From positions 3,224,001 to 3,288,000 of the forward strand of contig CP126193.1 of the NCBI GenBank assembly GCA_030272155.1: a stretch of 64,000 nucleotides of DNA, given 5' to 3'. The translations under genes were made by a program, and so were the position numbers. Positions 21,747 to 34,501 of this stretch are shown here, piece by piece. How positions within the stretch are numbered: the stretch's first letter is position 1; every line of letters starts with the position of its first letter. Under the pieces are notes generated by a model. The model searched no databases. It worked only from the letters and a program-made list of their open reading frames with translations, and was not told the origin of the DNA. This stretch comes from Tetradesmus obliquus (taxonomy: Eukaryota; Chlorophyta; Chlorophyceae; Sphaeropleales; Scenedesmaceae).

Positions 21747-23500
21747 AGGTTGGTGCATGCACTGCTTGCGCAACTCATGCAGATGGGTTGCCTGCTGCTG
21801 TTCAACTTGGTTGCTGCAAGCTGTTGCAACAGCTGATGTGGTGTAGTGACAGCACTGCATATGCTGGATGCATTTCATACCTGCTGCAACGTGATTGTCT
21901 TGGTTGTTGATGGGCATGGTGTGTTGGCACCCACAGCTGCTGGCGGCACTCGCGCTGCTGCTGCTGCCGAGTGCCTGGCAGCAATGCTCCATGCCTGACA
22001 TGTGCCTGCAGGAGGCAATGGCACAGTAGAGATGGTATGTTACTGGCGGAGGTTCTGGTGCTGATAAGTAAATCGTGTAGAGCCTGGCTGCTGCTGAAAT
22101 GCAGCAGACCAGTTCTGCCAGGAGGGCGCAGCTGCTGCTCTGGCCAGCATGCTGCACAGCTGCAATGCTCATGCTAGGTAGCACGCTGTGTGTTCTACTG
22201 AAATATCACTTCTGAACTGCGGATGCGTGTTGCAATACATCGATGTCTGGCCAGGTTGTTGCTCCTCACCTGCTGCACGATTGCGTGATGCCTGCTCGTC
22301 CTCGCCCGACCTCCTGCTCCTGCCGTGCTCCTATCCGACATTTGAAGCCATATAGTATATTTCCGCGGTTGTGATCAGGGATTCCTGTCGCGCTACAGCA
22401 AGCAAGGTGGTAAGATCATGCCGAGTCAAACTTGGCAACGGCAAAGCTATGCGTGCAGCGATGCTTACATCCGGTGATAGTAGTCAGAAACTGCGAACTT
22501 CGATGCTGTATCACTGCAAATATTACCAGCGGCTGAGCTGCTGGTTCGCAACACACGTCAACAGCCCTAAACCCATGCCATGCAGGGGCTCGATACTCAC
22601 TGGGTCTCATATTCATTCTCACAGGGCCTTTTGCCTGCCAAGTATCTGAGTTGCAACAGTATCAATCGCAAACTCGTACGTGTAAGGACGGTTACCACAG
22701 GCACACAATGCAGGGCTGAAGAGGCTGAATGCATGCACTCCTGCTGTGCTGCGTGCTGCTGCTGCTGTCGACCCCCCAGAAGTACTGCTTTTCAGCACAT
22801 GTAACTTCCGCACAGAACAGCAACGAAAACGGTACTTGGGGCAAGGCTGCCAACAGCACACATCAGCACAGCAAGGGGCCAGGAGCTGGTTGCAGGCAGC
22901 AGGTGGGCCAGCTGGGCTGCTGCTGCAGCGCGCTGCATCACTGTGTCACACCCAAATTATCGAGATGCACAAAACGCGTTATTTGCAAGTAGCAAAGCCA
23001 GGCAGGGCGAACATCACGAGTGCACACCAGCAATGTAATGCCATCACAGAAGCACACACAAGCCCACAGTGCATGGTCAGCCCTGCTGCTGCTGTCAGAT
23101 GCAAGCATACTTTTTATGTTTCACTCGAAGCAGCACAGCAGGGCCAAAACACGCAAATCCCCGCAGTTTCTTAGGGCGCCCAGGGACATACGTAAACTCG
23201 GTTTTCTGGACATGCACGCAGGCTGCGCACAATCTGAGCACACCAATAGATGCATACGGATCTTGACTATGTACCTGCATGTACGAGGCGAGAATCTTTA
23301 TGAGACCCAGTGACTTCAATTAAATATTCATGATTACTCAACAGACAATACTGCATTCACAATACAGTGCTACACAATGACATAGCATGCTAATGCCGTC
23401 TGCACAGCCAAGCCGCACCCTCAACCAAGCACCGCCGGCGTCACTACTGCTCATGTCCAAGGTTCACCACTGACTAGGGTTTGTACTGTAACTGCAGAAC

Positions 23501-25413
23501 ATGACCTTGACAGTCGGCCTGGAGGCTGCCGCTGGCCTTGCATACAGGGCCAACAGGGGCAATGTCAATGCAGCCACAGCGGCCATGCGCACCATGCTAG
23601 AGGACGCAGGCCTGCCTGTGCCCTCTAATCCACTGCAATACATGCGGATTTGGGGCCCGCGCATGGATGTTGACGGCAACATTGTCGTCCCTGAGTCAGG
23701 CAGCGGCCGTCCGCCAAAACTGACTGATGCTCAGACGCACACATGCTATGCTGAATGCCTCAACTGGTATGCAGCAGGCAGGCCGCGGCCGTACGAGTCG
23801 GTACACGCGCTCATGACAACCAACCCCGTGGTGCGTGACATCATCACAGCCGCTGGCGTCTCCGGCGAGACCCTGACCAGGCACATGAGGCAGATTGACC
23901 CGCACTTCCAGTATGGCAAGGTGCGCAACCGGCCCTACCTGGACGCGCAGCACAAGCGGGACAGGGTGACATCGTGTGGTGAGAAGCTGCAGGTGTTTGA
24001 GGAGCAGAAGCCTTGGGTGGTGTATGTGGATGAAAAGGTGATGTGCCTCAGCCAATGCTGCACCAGGGGCTGGTATAGCAGCGATGCAGAGGACTTTGCC
24101 TGGAGCATGCCACGGCTCACGCGCAACCGCAAGACGATCAAGCTGAAGTACATCATTGGCGTCAACTACCAGCTGGGGCCTGTGTGGATCAAGTTCTTCA
24201 CAGGCACAACTGGCATGCCATGGGACAGGGAGGGCTGTGCTTACCGGGTGAGTTCATGCCATGAACAGCTTGGGGGGCCTGCCAGCAGTAACGTGCTGCA
24301 CCGCCTGCTGCAGAGCTGCTGCCCAGCGCACGGCGCGGCCGCACGGGTCATCAGCAGCACCCGCGTGAAGCCACAGCACACTGAACCCAAAGGCCAGTGC
24401 TGCTGTTGCCAGTGCCTCATCCTTGGCTTGCCTGATTGCCAGCGTGTCACCCCGGTTGTTGCGCCTGCCATCCTCTGTATCTATGTGTTGCTCCCCTTGA
24501 ACCTCAATCAGCAAGCTGTGTGGCTTCAGCAGCATGGCATCCCACTTGTGCCGGTTCAGCCACAGCCCCTTGCTGCTGCCAGCTACCTGCAGCTGTATCT
24601 TCTTGCTAATAGCAACTGCCTCAACAGCATAGCAGTCAACAGCTGCAGACTGGTCCAGCAATTGATACAGCAACCTCTCATGCTTGCTGCCCCTGCGCGT
24701 GCACACGTGGCATGCGAATGGCTGCTGGCCACGGGATGCTGTTTGCAGTGCCAGCAGCCTTGTGTGCTTCCTGTTGCAGCACTTGCACTTGAACACAAGC
24801 TTGAGGGTGCTGTATGCTGCTTGGTCCTTCAGCAGCATGTAGTTTAATTCTGGCTTATACAGCTGTTCAGCCTCCTTGCTAAACTTCCCCCTGGGCCTGC
24901 CGCCGCGTGCCGCTGCTGCTGTGCTGCTGCCTGCACTGCTGCTGGTACCTGCAGACCACCACAAATGAGGAGGCAACAGGCATGACAGCTGATGAGTATG
25001 AGGATTGCATCTGGGACCTCAACCTCAACCTGGACACCATCTCAGAACGCCTGGGTTTGCAGCGCCACGCGCCCTGGCTGCTGTCACAGGACAACAGCAC
25101 AGCCCACACCAAGGCTGAGCTTGCGTCGCTAGGCATCTGGCCTGCAGGCAGGCTTTTGAGTTTGCCAGCCCTGAGTCCTGACATGCACAAGGTAGTGGAG
25201 CATGTGCATGCATACCTGACCCAGGCAATGACAGCCTGGCGTTATGCGCGCTGGAACAACAAGCCCAATGACAAGGAGTGCATAGCCAAGTTGGTGGAAT
25301 TGTTCTTTGCCTACCCAGCTGCTTCTGTCCAGGCTGATATTGATAGCCTCCCAGCAACCTACCAGGCAATCATTAACAGTGGTGGGCTGTATGCCCCACC
25401 AGGCCTGAGGTAG
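23501..25413 (+). CDS. DDE transposase, unit 6
   Basis: Translations match unit 1. Exons 23501-24247 and 24955-25413. Confidence 0.84.
24254..24838 (-). CDS. Intron-nested nuclease, unit 6
   Basis: Translation matches unit 1. The TTG-initiated frame extends to 24976. Confidence 0.7.
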   Translation of the reverse strand: MLLKDQAAYSTLKLVFKCKCCNRKHTRLLALQTASRGQQPFACHVCTRRGSKHERLLYQLLDQSAAVDCYAVEAVAISKKIQLQVAGSSKGLWLNRHKWDAMLLKPHSLLIEVQGEQHIDTEDGRRNNRGDTLAIRQAKDEALATAALAFGFSVLWLHAGAADDPCGRAVRWAAALQQAVQHVTAGRPPKLFMA

Positions 25414-27167
25414 AGGTTGGTGCATGCACTGCTTGCGCAACTCATGCAGATGGGTTGCCTGCTGCTGTTCAACTTGGTTGCTGCAAGCTGTTGCAACAGC
25501 TGATGTGGTGTAGTGACAGCACTGCATATGCTGGATGCATTTCATACCTGCTGCAACGTGATTGTCTTGGTTGTTGATGGGCATGGTGTGTTGGCACCCA
25601 CAGCTGCTGGCGGCACTCGCGCTGCTGCTGCTGCCGAGTGCCTGGCAGCAATGCTCCATGCCTGACATGTGCCTGCAGGAGGCAATGGCACAGTAGAGAT
25701 GGTATGTTACTGGCGGAGGTTCTGGTGCTGATAAGTAAATCGTGTAGAGCCTGGCTGCTGCTGAAATGCAGCAGACCAGTTCTGCCAGGAGGGCGCAGCT
25801 GCTGCTCTGGCCAGCATGCTGCACAGCTGCAATGCTCATGCTAGGTAGCACGCTGTGTGTTCTACTGAAATATCACTTCTGAACTGCGGATGCGTGTTGC
25901 AATACATCGATGTCTGGCCAGGTTGTTGCTCCTCACCTGCTGCACGATTGCGTGATGCCTGCTCGTCCTCGCCCGACCTCCTGCTCCTGCCGTGCTCCTA
26001 TCCGACATTTGAAGCCATATAGTATATTTCCGCGGTTGTGATCAGGGATTCCTGTCGCGCTACAGCAAGCAAGGTGGTAAGATCATGCCGAGTCAAACTT
26101 GGCAACGGCAAAGCTATGCGTGCAGCGATGCTTACATCCGGTGATAGTAGTCAGAAACTGCGAACTTCGATGCTGTATCACTGCAAATATTACCAGCGGC
26201 TGAGCTGCTGGTTCGCAACACACGTCAACAGCCCTAAACCCATGCCATGCAGGGGCTCGATACTCACTGGGTCTCATATTCATTCTCACAGGGCCTTTTG
26301 CCTGCCAAGTATCTGAGTTGCAACAGTATCAATCGCAAACTCGTACGTGTAAGGACGGTTACCACAGGCACACAATGCAGGGCTGAAGAGGCTGAATGCA
26401 TGCACTCCTGCTGTGCTGCGTGCTGCTGCTGCTGTCGACCCCCCAGAAGTACTGCTTTTCAGCACATGTAACTTCCGCACAGAACAGCAACGAAAACGGT
26501 ACTTGGGGCAAGGCTGCCAACAGCACACATCAGCACAGCAAGGGGCCAGGAGCTGGTTGCAGGCAGCAGGTGGGCCAGCTGGGCTGCTGCTGCAGCGCGC
26601 TGCATCACTGTGTCACACCCAAATTATCGAGATGCACAAAACGCGTTATTTGCAAGTAGCAAAGCCAGGCAGGGCGAACATCACGAGTGCACACCAGCAA
26701 TGTAATGCCATCACAGAAGCACACACAAGCCCACAGTGCATGGTCAGCCCTGCTGCTGCTGTCAGATGCAAGCATACTTTTTATGTTTCACTCGAAGCAG
26801 CACAGCAGGGCCAAAACACGCAAATCCCCGCAGTTTCTTAGGGCGCCCAGGGACATACGTAAACTCGGTTTTCTGGACATGCACGCAGGCTGCGCACAAT
26901 CTGAGCACACCAATAGATGCATACGGATCTTGACTATGTACCTGCATGTACGAGGCGAGAATCTTTATGAGACCCAGTGACTTCAATTAAATATTCATGA
27001 TTACTCAACAGACAATACTGCATTCACAATACAGTGCTACACAATGACATAGCATGCTAATGCCGTCTGCACAGCCAAGCCGCACCCTCAACCAAGCACC
27101 GCCGGCGTCACTACTGCTCATGTCCAAGGTTCACCACTGACTAGGGTTTGTACTGTAACTGCAGAAC

Positions 27168-29080
27168 ATGACCTTGACAGTCGGCCTGGAGGCTGCCGCT
27201 GGCCTTGCATACAGGGCCAACAGGGGCAATGTCAATGCAGCCACAGCGGCCATGCGCACCATGCTAGAGGACGCAGGCCTGCCTGTGCCCTCTAATCCAC
27301 TGCAATACATGCGGATTTGGGGCCCGCGCATGGATGTTGACGGCAACATTGTCGTCCCTGAGTCAGGCAGCGGCCGTCCGCCAAAACTGACTGATGCTCA
27401 GACGCACACATGCTATGCTGAATGCCTCAACTGGTATGCAGCAGGCAGGCCGCGGCCGTACGAGTCGGTACACGCGCTCATGACAACCAACCCCGTGGTG
27501 CGTGACATCATCACAGCCGCTGGCGTCTCCGGCGAGACCCTGACCAGGCACATGAGGCAGATTGACCCGCACTTCCAGTATGGCAAGGTGCGCAACCGGC
27601 CCTACCTGGACGCGCAGCACAAGCGGGACAGGGTGACATCGTGTGGTGAGAAGCTGCAGGTGTTTGAGGAGCAGAAGCCTTGGGTGGTGTATGTGGATGA
27701 AAAGGTGATGTGCCTCAGCCAATGCTGCACCAGGGGCTGGTATAGCAGCGATGCAGAGGACTTTGCCTGGAGCATGCCACGGCTCACGCGCAACCGCAAG
27801 ACGATCAAGCTGAAGTACATCATTGGCGTCAACTACCAGCTGGGGCCTGTGTGGATCAAGTTCTTCACAGGCACAACTGGCATGCCATGGGACAGGGAGG
27901 GCTGTGCTTACCGGGTGAGTTCATGCCATGAACAGCTTGGGGGGCCTGCCAGCAGTAACGTGCTGCACCGCCTGCTGCAGAGCTGCTGCCCAGCGCACGG
28001 CGCGGCCGCACGGGTCATCAGCAGCACCCGCGTGAAGCCACAGCACACTGAACCCAAAGGCCAGTGCTGCTGTTGCCAGTGCCTCATCCTTGGCTTGCCT
28101 GATTGCCAGCGTGTCACCCCGGTTGTTGCGCCTGCCATCCTCTGTATCTATGTGTTGCTCCCCTTGAACCTCAATCAGCAAGCTGTGTGGCTTCAGCAGC
28201 ATGGCATCCCACTTGTGCCGGTTCAGCCACAGCCCCTTGCTGCTGCCAGCTACCTGCAGCTGTATCTTCTTGCTAATAGCAACTGCCTCAACAGCATAGC
28301 AGTCAACAGCTGCAGACTGGTCCAGCAATTGATACAGCAACCTCTCATGCTTGCTGCCCCTGCGCGTGCACACGTGGCATGCGAATGGCTGCTGGCCACG
28401 GGATGCTGTTTGCAGTGCCAGCAGCCTTGTGTGCTTCCTGTTGCAGCACTTGCACTTGAACACAAGCTTGAGGGTGCTGTATGCTGCTTGGTCCTTCAGC
28501 AGCATGTAGTTTAATTCTGGCTTATACAGCTGTTCAGCCTCCTTGCTAAACTTCCCCCTGGGCCTGCCGCCGCGTGCCGCTGCTGCTGTGCTGCTGCCTG
28601 CACTGCTGCTGGTACCTGCAGACCACCACAAATGAGGAGGCAACAGGCATGACAGCTGATGAGTATGAGGATTGCATCTGGGACCTCAACCTCAACCTGG
28701 ACACCATCTCAGAACGCCTGGGTTTGCAGCGCCACGCGCCCTGGCTGCTGTCACAGGACAACAGCACAGCCCACACCAAGGCTGAGCTTGCGTCGCTAGG
28801 CATCTGGCCTGCAGGCAGGCTTTTGAGTTTGCCAGCCCTGAGTCCTGACATGCACAAGGTAGTGGAGCATGTGCATGCATACCTGACCCAGGCAATGACA
28901 GCCTGGCGTTATGCGCGCTGGAACAACAAGCCCAATGACAAGGAGTGCATAGCCAAGTTGGTGGAATTGTTCTTTGCCTACCCAGCTGCTTCTGTCCAGG
29001 CTGATATTGATAGCCTCCCAGCAACCTACCAGGCAATCATTAACAGTGGTGGGCTGTATGCCCCACCAGGCCTGAGGTAG
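27168..29080 (+). CDS. DDE transposase, unit 7
   Basis: Translations match unit 1. Exons 27168-27914 and 28622-29080. Confidence 0.84.
27921..28505 (-). CDS. Intron-nested nuclease, unit 7
   Basis: Translation matches unit 1. The TTG-initiated frame extends to 28643. Confidence 0.7.
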   Translation of the reverse strand: MLLKDQAAYSTLKLVFKCKCCNRKHTRLLALQTASRGQQPFACHVCTRRGSKHERLLYQLLDQSAAVDCYAVEAVAISKKIQLQVAGSSKGLWLNRHKWDAMLLKPHSLLIEVQGEQHIDTEDGRRNNRGDTLAIRQAKDEALATAALAFGFSVLWLHAGAADDPCGRAVRWAAALQQAVQHVTAGRPPKLFMA

Positions 29081-30834
29081 AGGTTGGTGCATGCACTGCT
29101 TGCGCAACTCATGCAGATGGGTTGCCTGCTGCTGTTCAACTTGGTTGCTGCAAGCTGTTGCAACAGCTGATGTGGTGTAGTGACAGCACTGCATATGCTG
29201 GATGCATTTCATACCTGCTGCAACGTGATTGTCTTGGTTGTTGATGGGCATGGTGTGTTGGCACCCACAGCTGCTGGCGGCACTCGCGCTGCTGCTGCTG
29301 CCGAGTGCCTGGCAGCAATGCTCCATGCCTGACATGTGCCTGCAGGAGGCAATGGCACAGTAGAGATGGTATGTTACTGGCGGAGGTTCTGGTGCTGATA
29401 AGTAAATCGTGTAGAGCCTGGCTGCTGCTGAAATGCAGCAGACCAGTTCTGCCAGGAGGGCGCAGCTGCTGCTCTGGCCAGCATGCTGCACAGCTGCAAT
29501 GCTCATGCTAGGTAGCACGCTGTGTGTTCTACTGAAATATCACTTCTGAACTGCGGATGCGTGTTGCAATACATCGATGTCTGGCCAGGTTGTTGCTCCT
29601 CACCTGCTGCACGATTGCGTGATGCCTGCTCGTCCTCGCCCGACCTCCTGCTCCTGCCGTGCTCCTATCCGACATTTGAAGCCATATAGTATATTTCCGC
29701 GGTTGTGATCAGGGATTCCTGTCGCGCTACAGCAAGCAAGGTGGTAAGATCATGCCGAGTCAAACTTGGCAACGGCAAAGCTATGCGTGCAGCGATGCTT
29801 ACATCCGGTGATAGTAGTCAGAAACTGCGAACTTCGATGCTGTATCACTGCAAATATTACCAGCGGCTGAGCTGCTGGTTCGCAACACACGTCAACAGCC
29901 CTAAACCCATGCCATGCAGGGGCTCGATACTCACTGGGTCTCATATTCATTCTCACAGGGCCTTTTGCCTGCCAAGTATCTGAGTTGCAACAGTATCAAT
30001 CGCAAACTCGTACGTGTAAGGACGGTTACCACAGGCACACAATGCAGGGCTGAAGAGGCTGAATGCATGCACTCCTGCTGTGCTGCGTGCTGCTGCTGCT
30101 GTCGACCCCCCAGAAGTACTGCTTTTCAGCACATGTAACTTCCGCACAGAACAGCAACGAAAACGGTACTTGGGGCAAGGCTGCCAACAGCACACATCAG
30201 CACAGCAAGGGGCCAGGAGCTGGTTGCAGGCAGCAGGTGGGCCAGCTGGGCTGCTGCTGCAGCGCGCTGCATCACTGTGTCACACCCAAATTATCGAGAT
30301 GCACAAAACGCGTTATTTGCAAGTAGCAAAGCCAGGCAGGGCGAACATCACGAGTGCACACCAGCAATGTAATGCCATCACAGAAGCACACACAAGCCCA
30401 CAGTGCATGGTCAGCCCTGCTGCTGCTGTCAGATGCAAGCATACTTTTTATGTTTCACTCGAAGCAGCACAGCAGGGCCAAAACACGCAAATCCCCGCAG
30501 TTTCTTAGGGCGCCCAGGGACATACGTAAACTCGGTTTTCTGGACATGCACGCAGGCTGCGCACAATCTGAGCACACCAATAGATGCATACGGATCTTGA
30601 CTATGTACCTGCATGTACGAGGCGAGAATCTTTATGAGACCCAGTGACTTCAATTAAATATTCATGATTACTCAACAGACAATACTGCATTCACAATACA
30701 GTGCTACACAATGACATAGCATGCTAATGCCGTCTGCACAGCCAAGCCGCACCCTCAACCAAGCACCGCCGGCGTCACTACTGCTCATGTCCAAGGTTCA
30801 CCACTGACTAGGGTTTGTACTGTAACTGCAGAAC

Positions 30835-32747
30835 ATGACCTTGACAGTCGGCCTGGAGGCTGCCGCTGGCCTTGCATACAGGGCCAACAGGGGCAATGTC
30901 AATGCAGCCACAGCGGCCATGCGCACCATGCTAGAGGACGCAGGCCTGCCTGTGCCCTCTAATCCACTGCAATACATGCGGATTTGGGGCCCGCGCATGG
31001 ATGTTGACGGCAACATTGTCGTCCCTGAGTCAGGCAGCGGCCGTCCGCCAAAACTGACTGATGCTCAGACGCACACATGCTATGCTGAATGCCTCAACTG
31101 GTATGCAGCAGGCAGGCCGCGGCCGTACGAGTCGGTACACGCGCTCATGACAACCAACCCCGTGGTGCGTGACATCATCACAGCCGCTGGCGTCTCCGGC
31201 GAGACCCTGACCAGGCACATGAGGCAGATTGACCCGCACTTCCAGTATGGCAAGGTGCGCAACCGGCCCTACCTGGACGCGCAGCACAAGCGGGACAGGG
31301 TGACATCGTGTGGTGAGAAGCTGCAGGTGTTTGAGGAGCAGAAGCCTTGGGTGGTGTATGTGGATGAAAAGGTGATGTGCCTCAGCCAATGCTGCACCAG
31401 GGGCTGGTATAGCAGCGATGCAGAGGACTTTGCCTGGAGCATGCCACGGCTCACGCGCAACCGCAAGACGATCAAGCTGAAGTACATCATTGGCGTCAAC
31501 TACCAGCTGGGGCCTGTGTGGATCAAGTTCTTCACAGGCACAACTGGCATGCCATGGGACAGGGAGGGCTGTGCTTACCGGGTGAGTTCATGCCATGAAC
31601 AGCTTGGGGGGCCTGCCAGCAGTAACGTGCTGCACCGCCTGCTGCAGAGCTGCTGCCCAGCGCACGGCGCGGCCGCACGGGTCATCAGCAGCACCCGCGT
31701 GAAGCCACAGCACACTGAACCCAAAGGCCAGTGCTGCTGTTGCCAGTGCCTCATCCTTGGCTTGCCTGATTGCCAGCGTGTCACCCCGGTTGTTGCGCCT
31801 GCCATCCTCTGTATCTATGTGTTGCTCCCCTTGAACCTCAATCAGCAAGCTGTGTGGCTTCAGCAGCATGGCATCCCACTTGTGCCGGTTCAGCCACAGC
31901 CCCTTGCTGCTGCCAGCTACCTGCAGCTGTATCTTCTTGCTAATAGCAACTGCCTCAACAGCATAGCAGTCAACAGCTGCAGACTGGTCCAGCAATTGAT
32001 ACAGCAACCTCTCATGCTTGCTGCCCCTGCGCGTGCACACGTGGCATGCGAATGGCTGCTGGCCACGGGATGCTGTTTGCAGTGCCAGCAGCCTTGTGTG
32101 CTTCCTGTTGCAGCACTTGCACTTGAACACAAGCTTGAGGGTGCTGTATGCTGCTTGGTCCTTCAGCAGCATGTAGTTTAATTCTGGCTTATACAGCTGT
32201 TCAGCCTCCTTGCTAAACTTCCCCCTGGGCCTGCCGCCGCGTGCCGCTGCTGCTGTGCTGCTGCCTGCACTGCTGCTGGTACCTGCAGACCACCACAAAT
32301 GAGGAGGCAACAGGCATGACAGCTGATGAGTATGAGGATTGCATCTGGGACCTCAACCTCAACCTGGACACCATCTCAGAACGCCTGGGTTTGCAGCGCC
32401 ACGCGCCCTGGCTGCTGTCACAGGACAACAGCACAGCCCACACCAAGGCTGAGCTTGCGTCGCTAGGCATCTGGCCTGCAGGCAGGCTTTTGAGTTTGCC
32501 AGCCCTGAGTCCTGACATGCACAAGGTAGTGGAGCATGTGCATGCATACCTGACCCAGGCAATGACAGCCTGGCGTTATGCGCGCTGGAACAACAAGCCC
32601 AATGACAAGGAGTGCATAGCCAAGTTGGTGGAATTGTTCTTTGCCTACCCAGCTGCTTCTGTCCAGGCTGATATTGATAGCCTCCCAGCAACCTACCAGG
32701 CAATCATTAACAGTGGTGGGCTGTATGCCCCACCAGGCCTGAGGTAG
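30835..32747 (+). CDS. DDE transposase, unit 8
   Basis: Translations match unit 1. Exons 30835-31581 and 32289-32747. Confidence 0.84.
31588..32172 (-). CDS. Intron-nested nuclease, unit 8
   Basis: Translation matches unit 1. The TTG-initiated frame extends to 32310. Confidence 0.7.
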   Translation of the reverse strand: MLLKDQAAYSTLKLVFKCKCCNRKHTRLLALQTASRGQQPFACHVCTRRGSKHERLLYQLLDQSAAVDCYAVEAVAISKKIQLQVAGSSKGLWLNRHKWDAMLLKPHSLLIEVQGEQHIDTEDGRRNNRGDTLAIRQAKDEALATAALAFGFSVLWLHAGAADDPCGRAVRWAAALQQAVQHVTAGRPPKLFMA

Positions 32748-34501
32748 AGGTTGGTGCATGCACTGCTTGCGCAACTCATGCAGATGGGTTGCCTGCTGCT
32801 GTTCAACTTGGTTGCTGCAAGCTGTTGCAACAGCTGATGTGGTGTAGTGACAGCACTGCATATGCTGGATGCATTTCATACCTGCTGCAACGTGATTGTC
32901 TTGGTTGTTGATGGGCATGGTGTGTTGGCACCCACAGCTGCTGGCGGCACTCGCGCTGCTGCTGCTGCCGAGTGCCTGGCAGCAATGCTCCATGCCTGAC
33001 ATGTGCCTGCAGGAGGCAATGGCACAGTAGAGATGGTATGTTACTGGCGGAGGTTCTGGTGCTGATAAGTAAATCGTGTAGAGCCTGGCTGCTGCTGAAA
33101 TGCAGCAGACCAGTTCTGCCAGGAGGGCGCAGCTGCTGCTCTGGCCAGCATGCTGCACAGCTGCAATGCTCATGCTAGGTAGCACGCTGTGTGTTCTACT
33201 GAAATATCACTTCTGAACTGCGGATGCGTGTTGCAATACATCGATGTCTGGCCAGGTTGTTGCTCCTCACCTGCTGCACGATTGCGTGATGCCTGCTCGT
33301 CCTCGCCCGACCTCCTGCTCCTGCCGTGCTCCTATCCGACATTTGAAGCCATATAGTATATTTCCGCGGTTGTGATCAGGGATTCCTGTCGCGCTACAGC
33401 AAGCAAGGTGGTAAGATCATGCCGAGTCAAACTTGGCAACGGCAAAGCTATGCGTGCAGCGATGCTTACATCCGGTGATAGTAGTCAGAAACTGCGAACT
33501 TCGATGCTGTATCACTGCAAATATTACCAGCGGCTGAGCTGCTGGTTCGCAACACACGTCAACAGCCCTAAACCCATGCCATGCAGGGGCTCGATACTCA
33601 CTGGGTCTCATATTCATTCTCACAGGGCCTTTTGCCTGCCAAGTATCTGAGTTGCAACAGTATCAATCGCAAACTCGTACGTGTAAGGACGGTTACCACA
33701 GGCACACAATGCAGGGCTGAAGAGGCTGAATGCATGCACTCCTGCTGTGCTGCGTGCTGCTGCTGCTGTCGACCCCCCAGAAGTACTGCTTTTCAGCACA
33801 TGTAACTTCCGCACAGAACAGCAACGAAAACGGTACTTGGGGCAAGGCTGCCAACAGCACACATCAGCACAGCAAGGGGCCAGGAGCTGGTTGCAGGCAG
33901 CAGGTGGGCCAGCTGGGCTGCTGCTGCAGCGCGCTGCATCACTGTGTCACACCCAAATTATCGAGATGCACAAAACGCGTTATTTGCAAGTAGCAAAGCC
34001 AGGCAGGGCGAACATCACGAGTGCACACCAGCAATGTAATGCCATCACAGAAGCACACACAAGCCCACAGTGCATGGTCAGCCCTGCTGCTGCTGTCAGA
34101 TGCAAGCATACTTTTTATGTTTCACTCGAAGCAGCACAGCAGGGCCAAAACACGCAAATCCCCGCAGTTTCTTAGGGCGCCCAGGGACATACGTAAACTC
34201 GGTTTTCTGGACATGCACGCAGGCTGCGCACAATCTGAGCACACCAATAGATGCATACGGATCTTGACTATGTACCTGCATGTACGAGGCGAGAATCTTT
34301 ATGAGACCCAGTGACTTCAATTAAATATTCATGATTACTCAACAGACAATACTGCATTCACAATACAGTGCTACACAATGACATAGCATGCTAATGCCGT
34401 CTGCACAGCCAAGCCGCACCCTCAACCAAGCACCGCCGGCGTCACTACTGCTCATGTCCAAGGTTCACCACTGACTAGGGTTTGTACTGTAACTGCAGAA
34501 C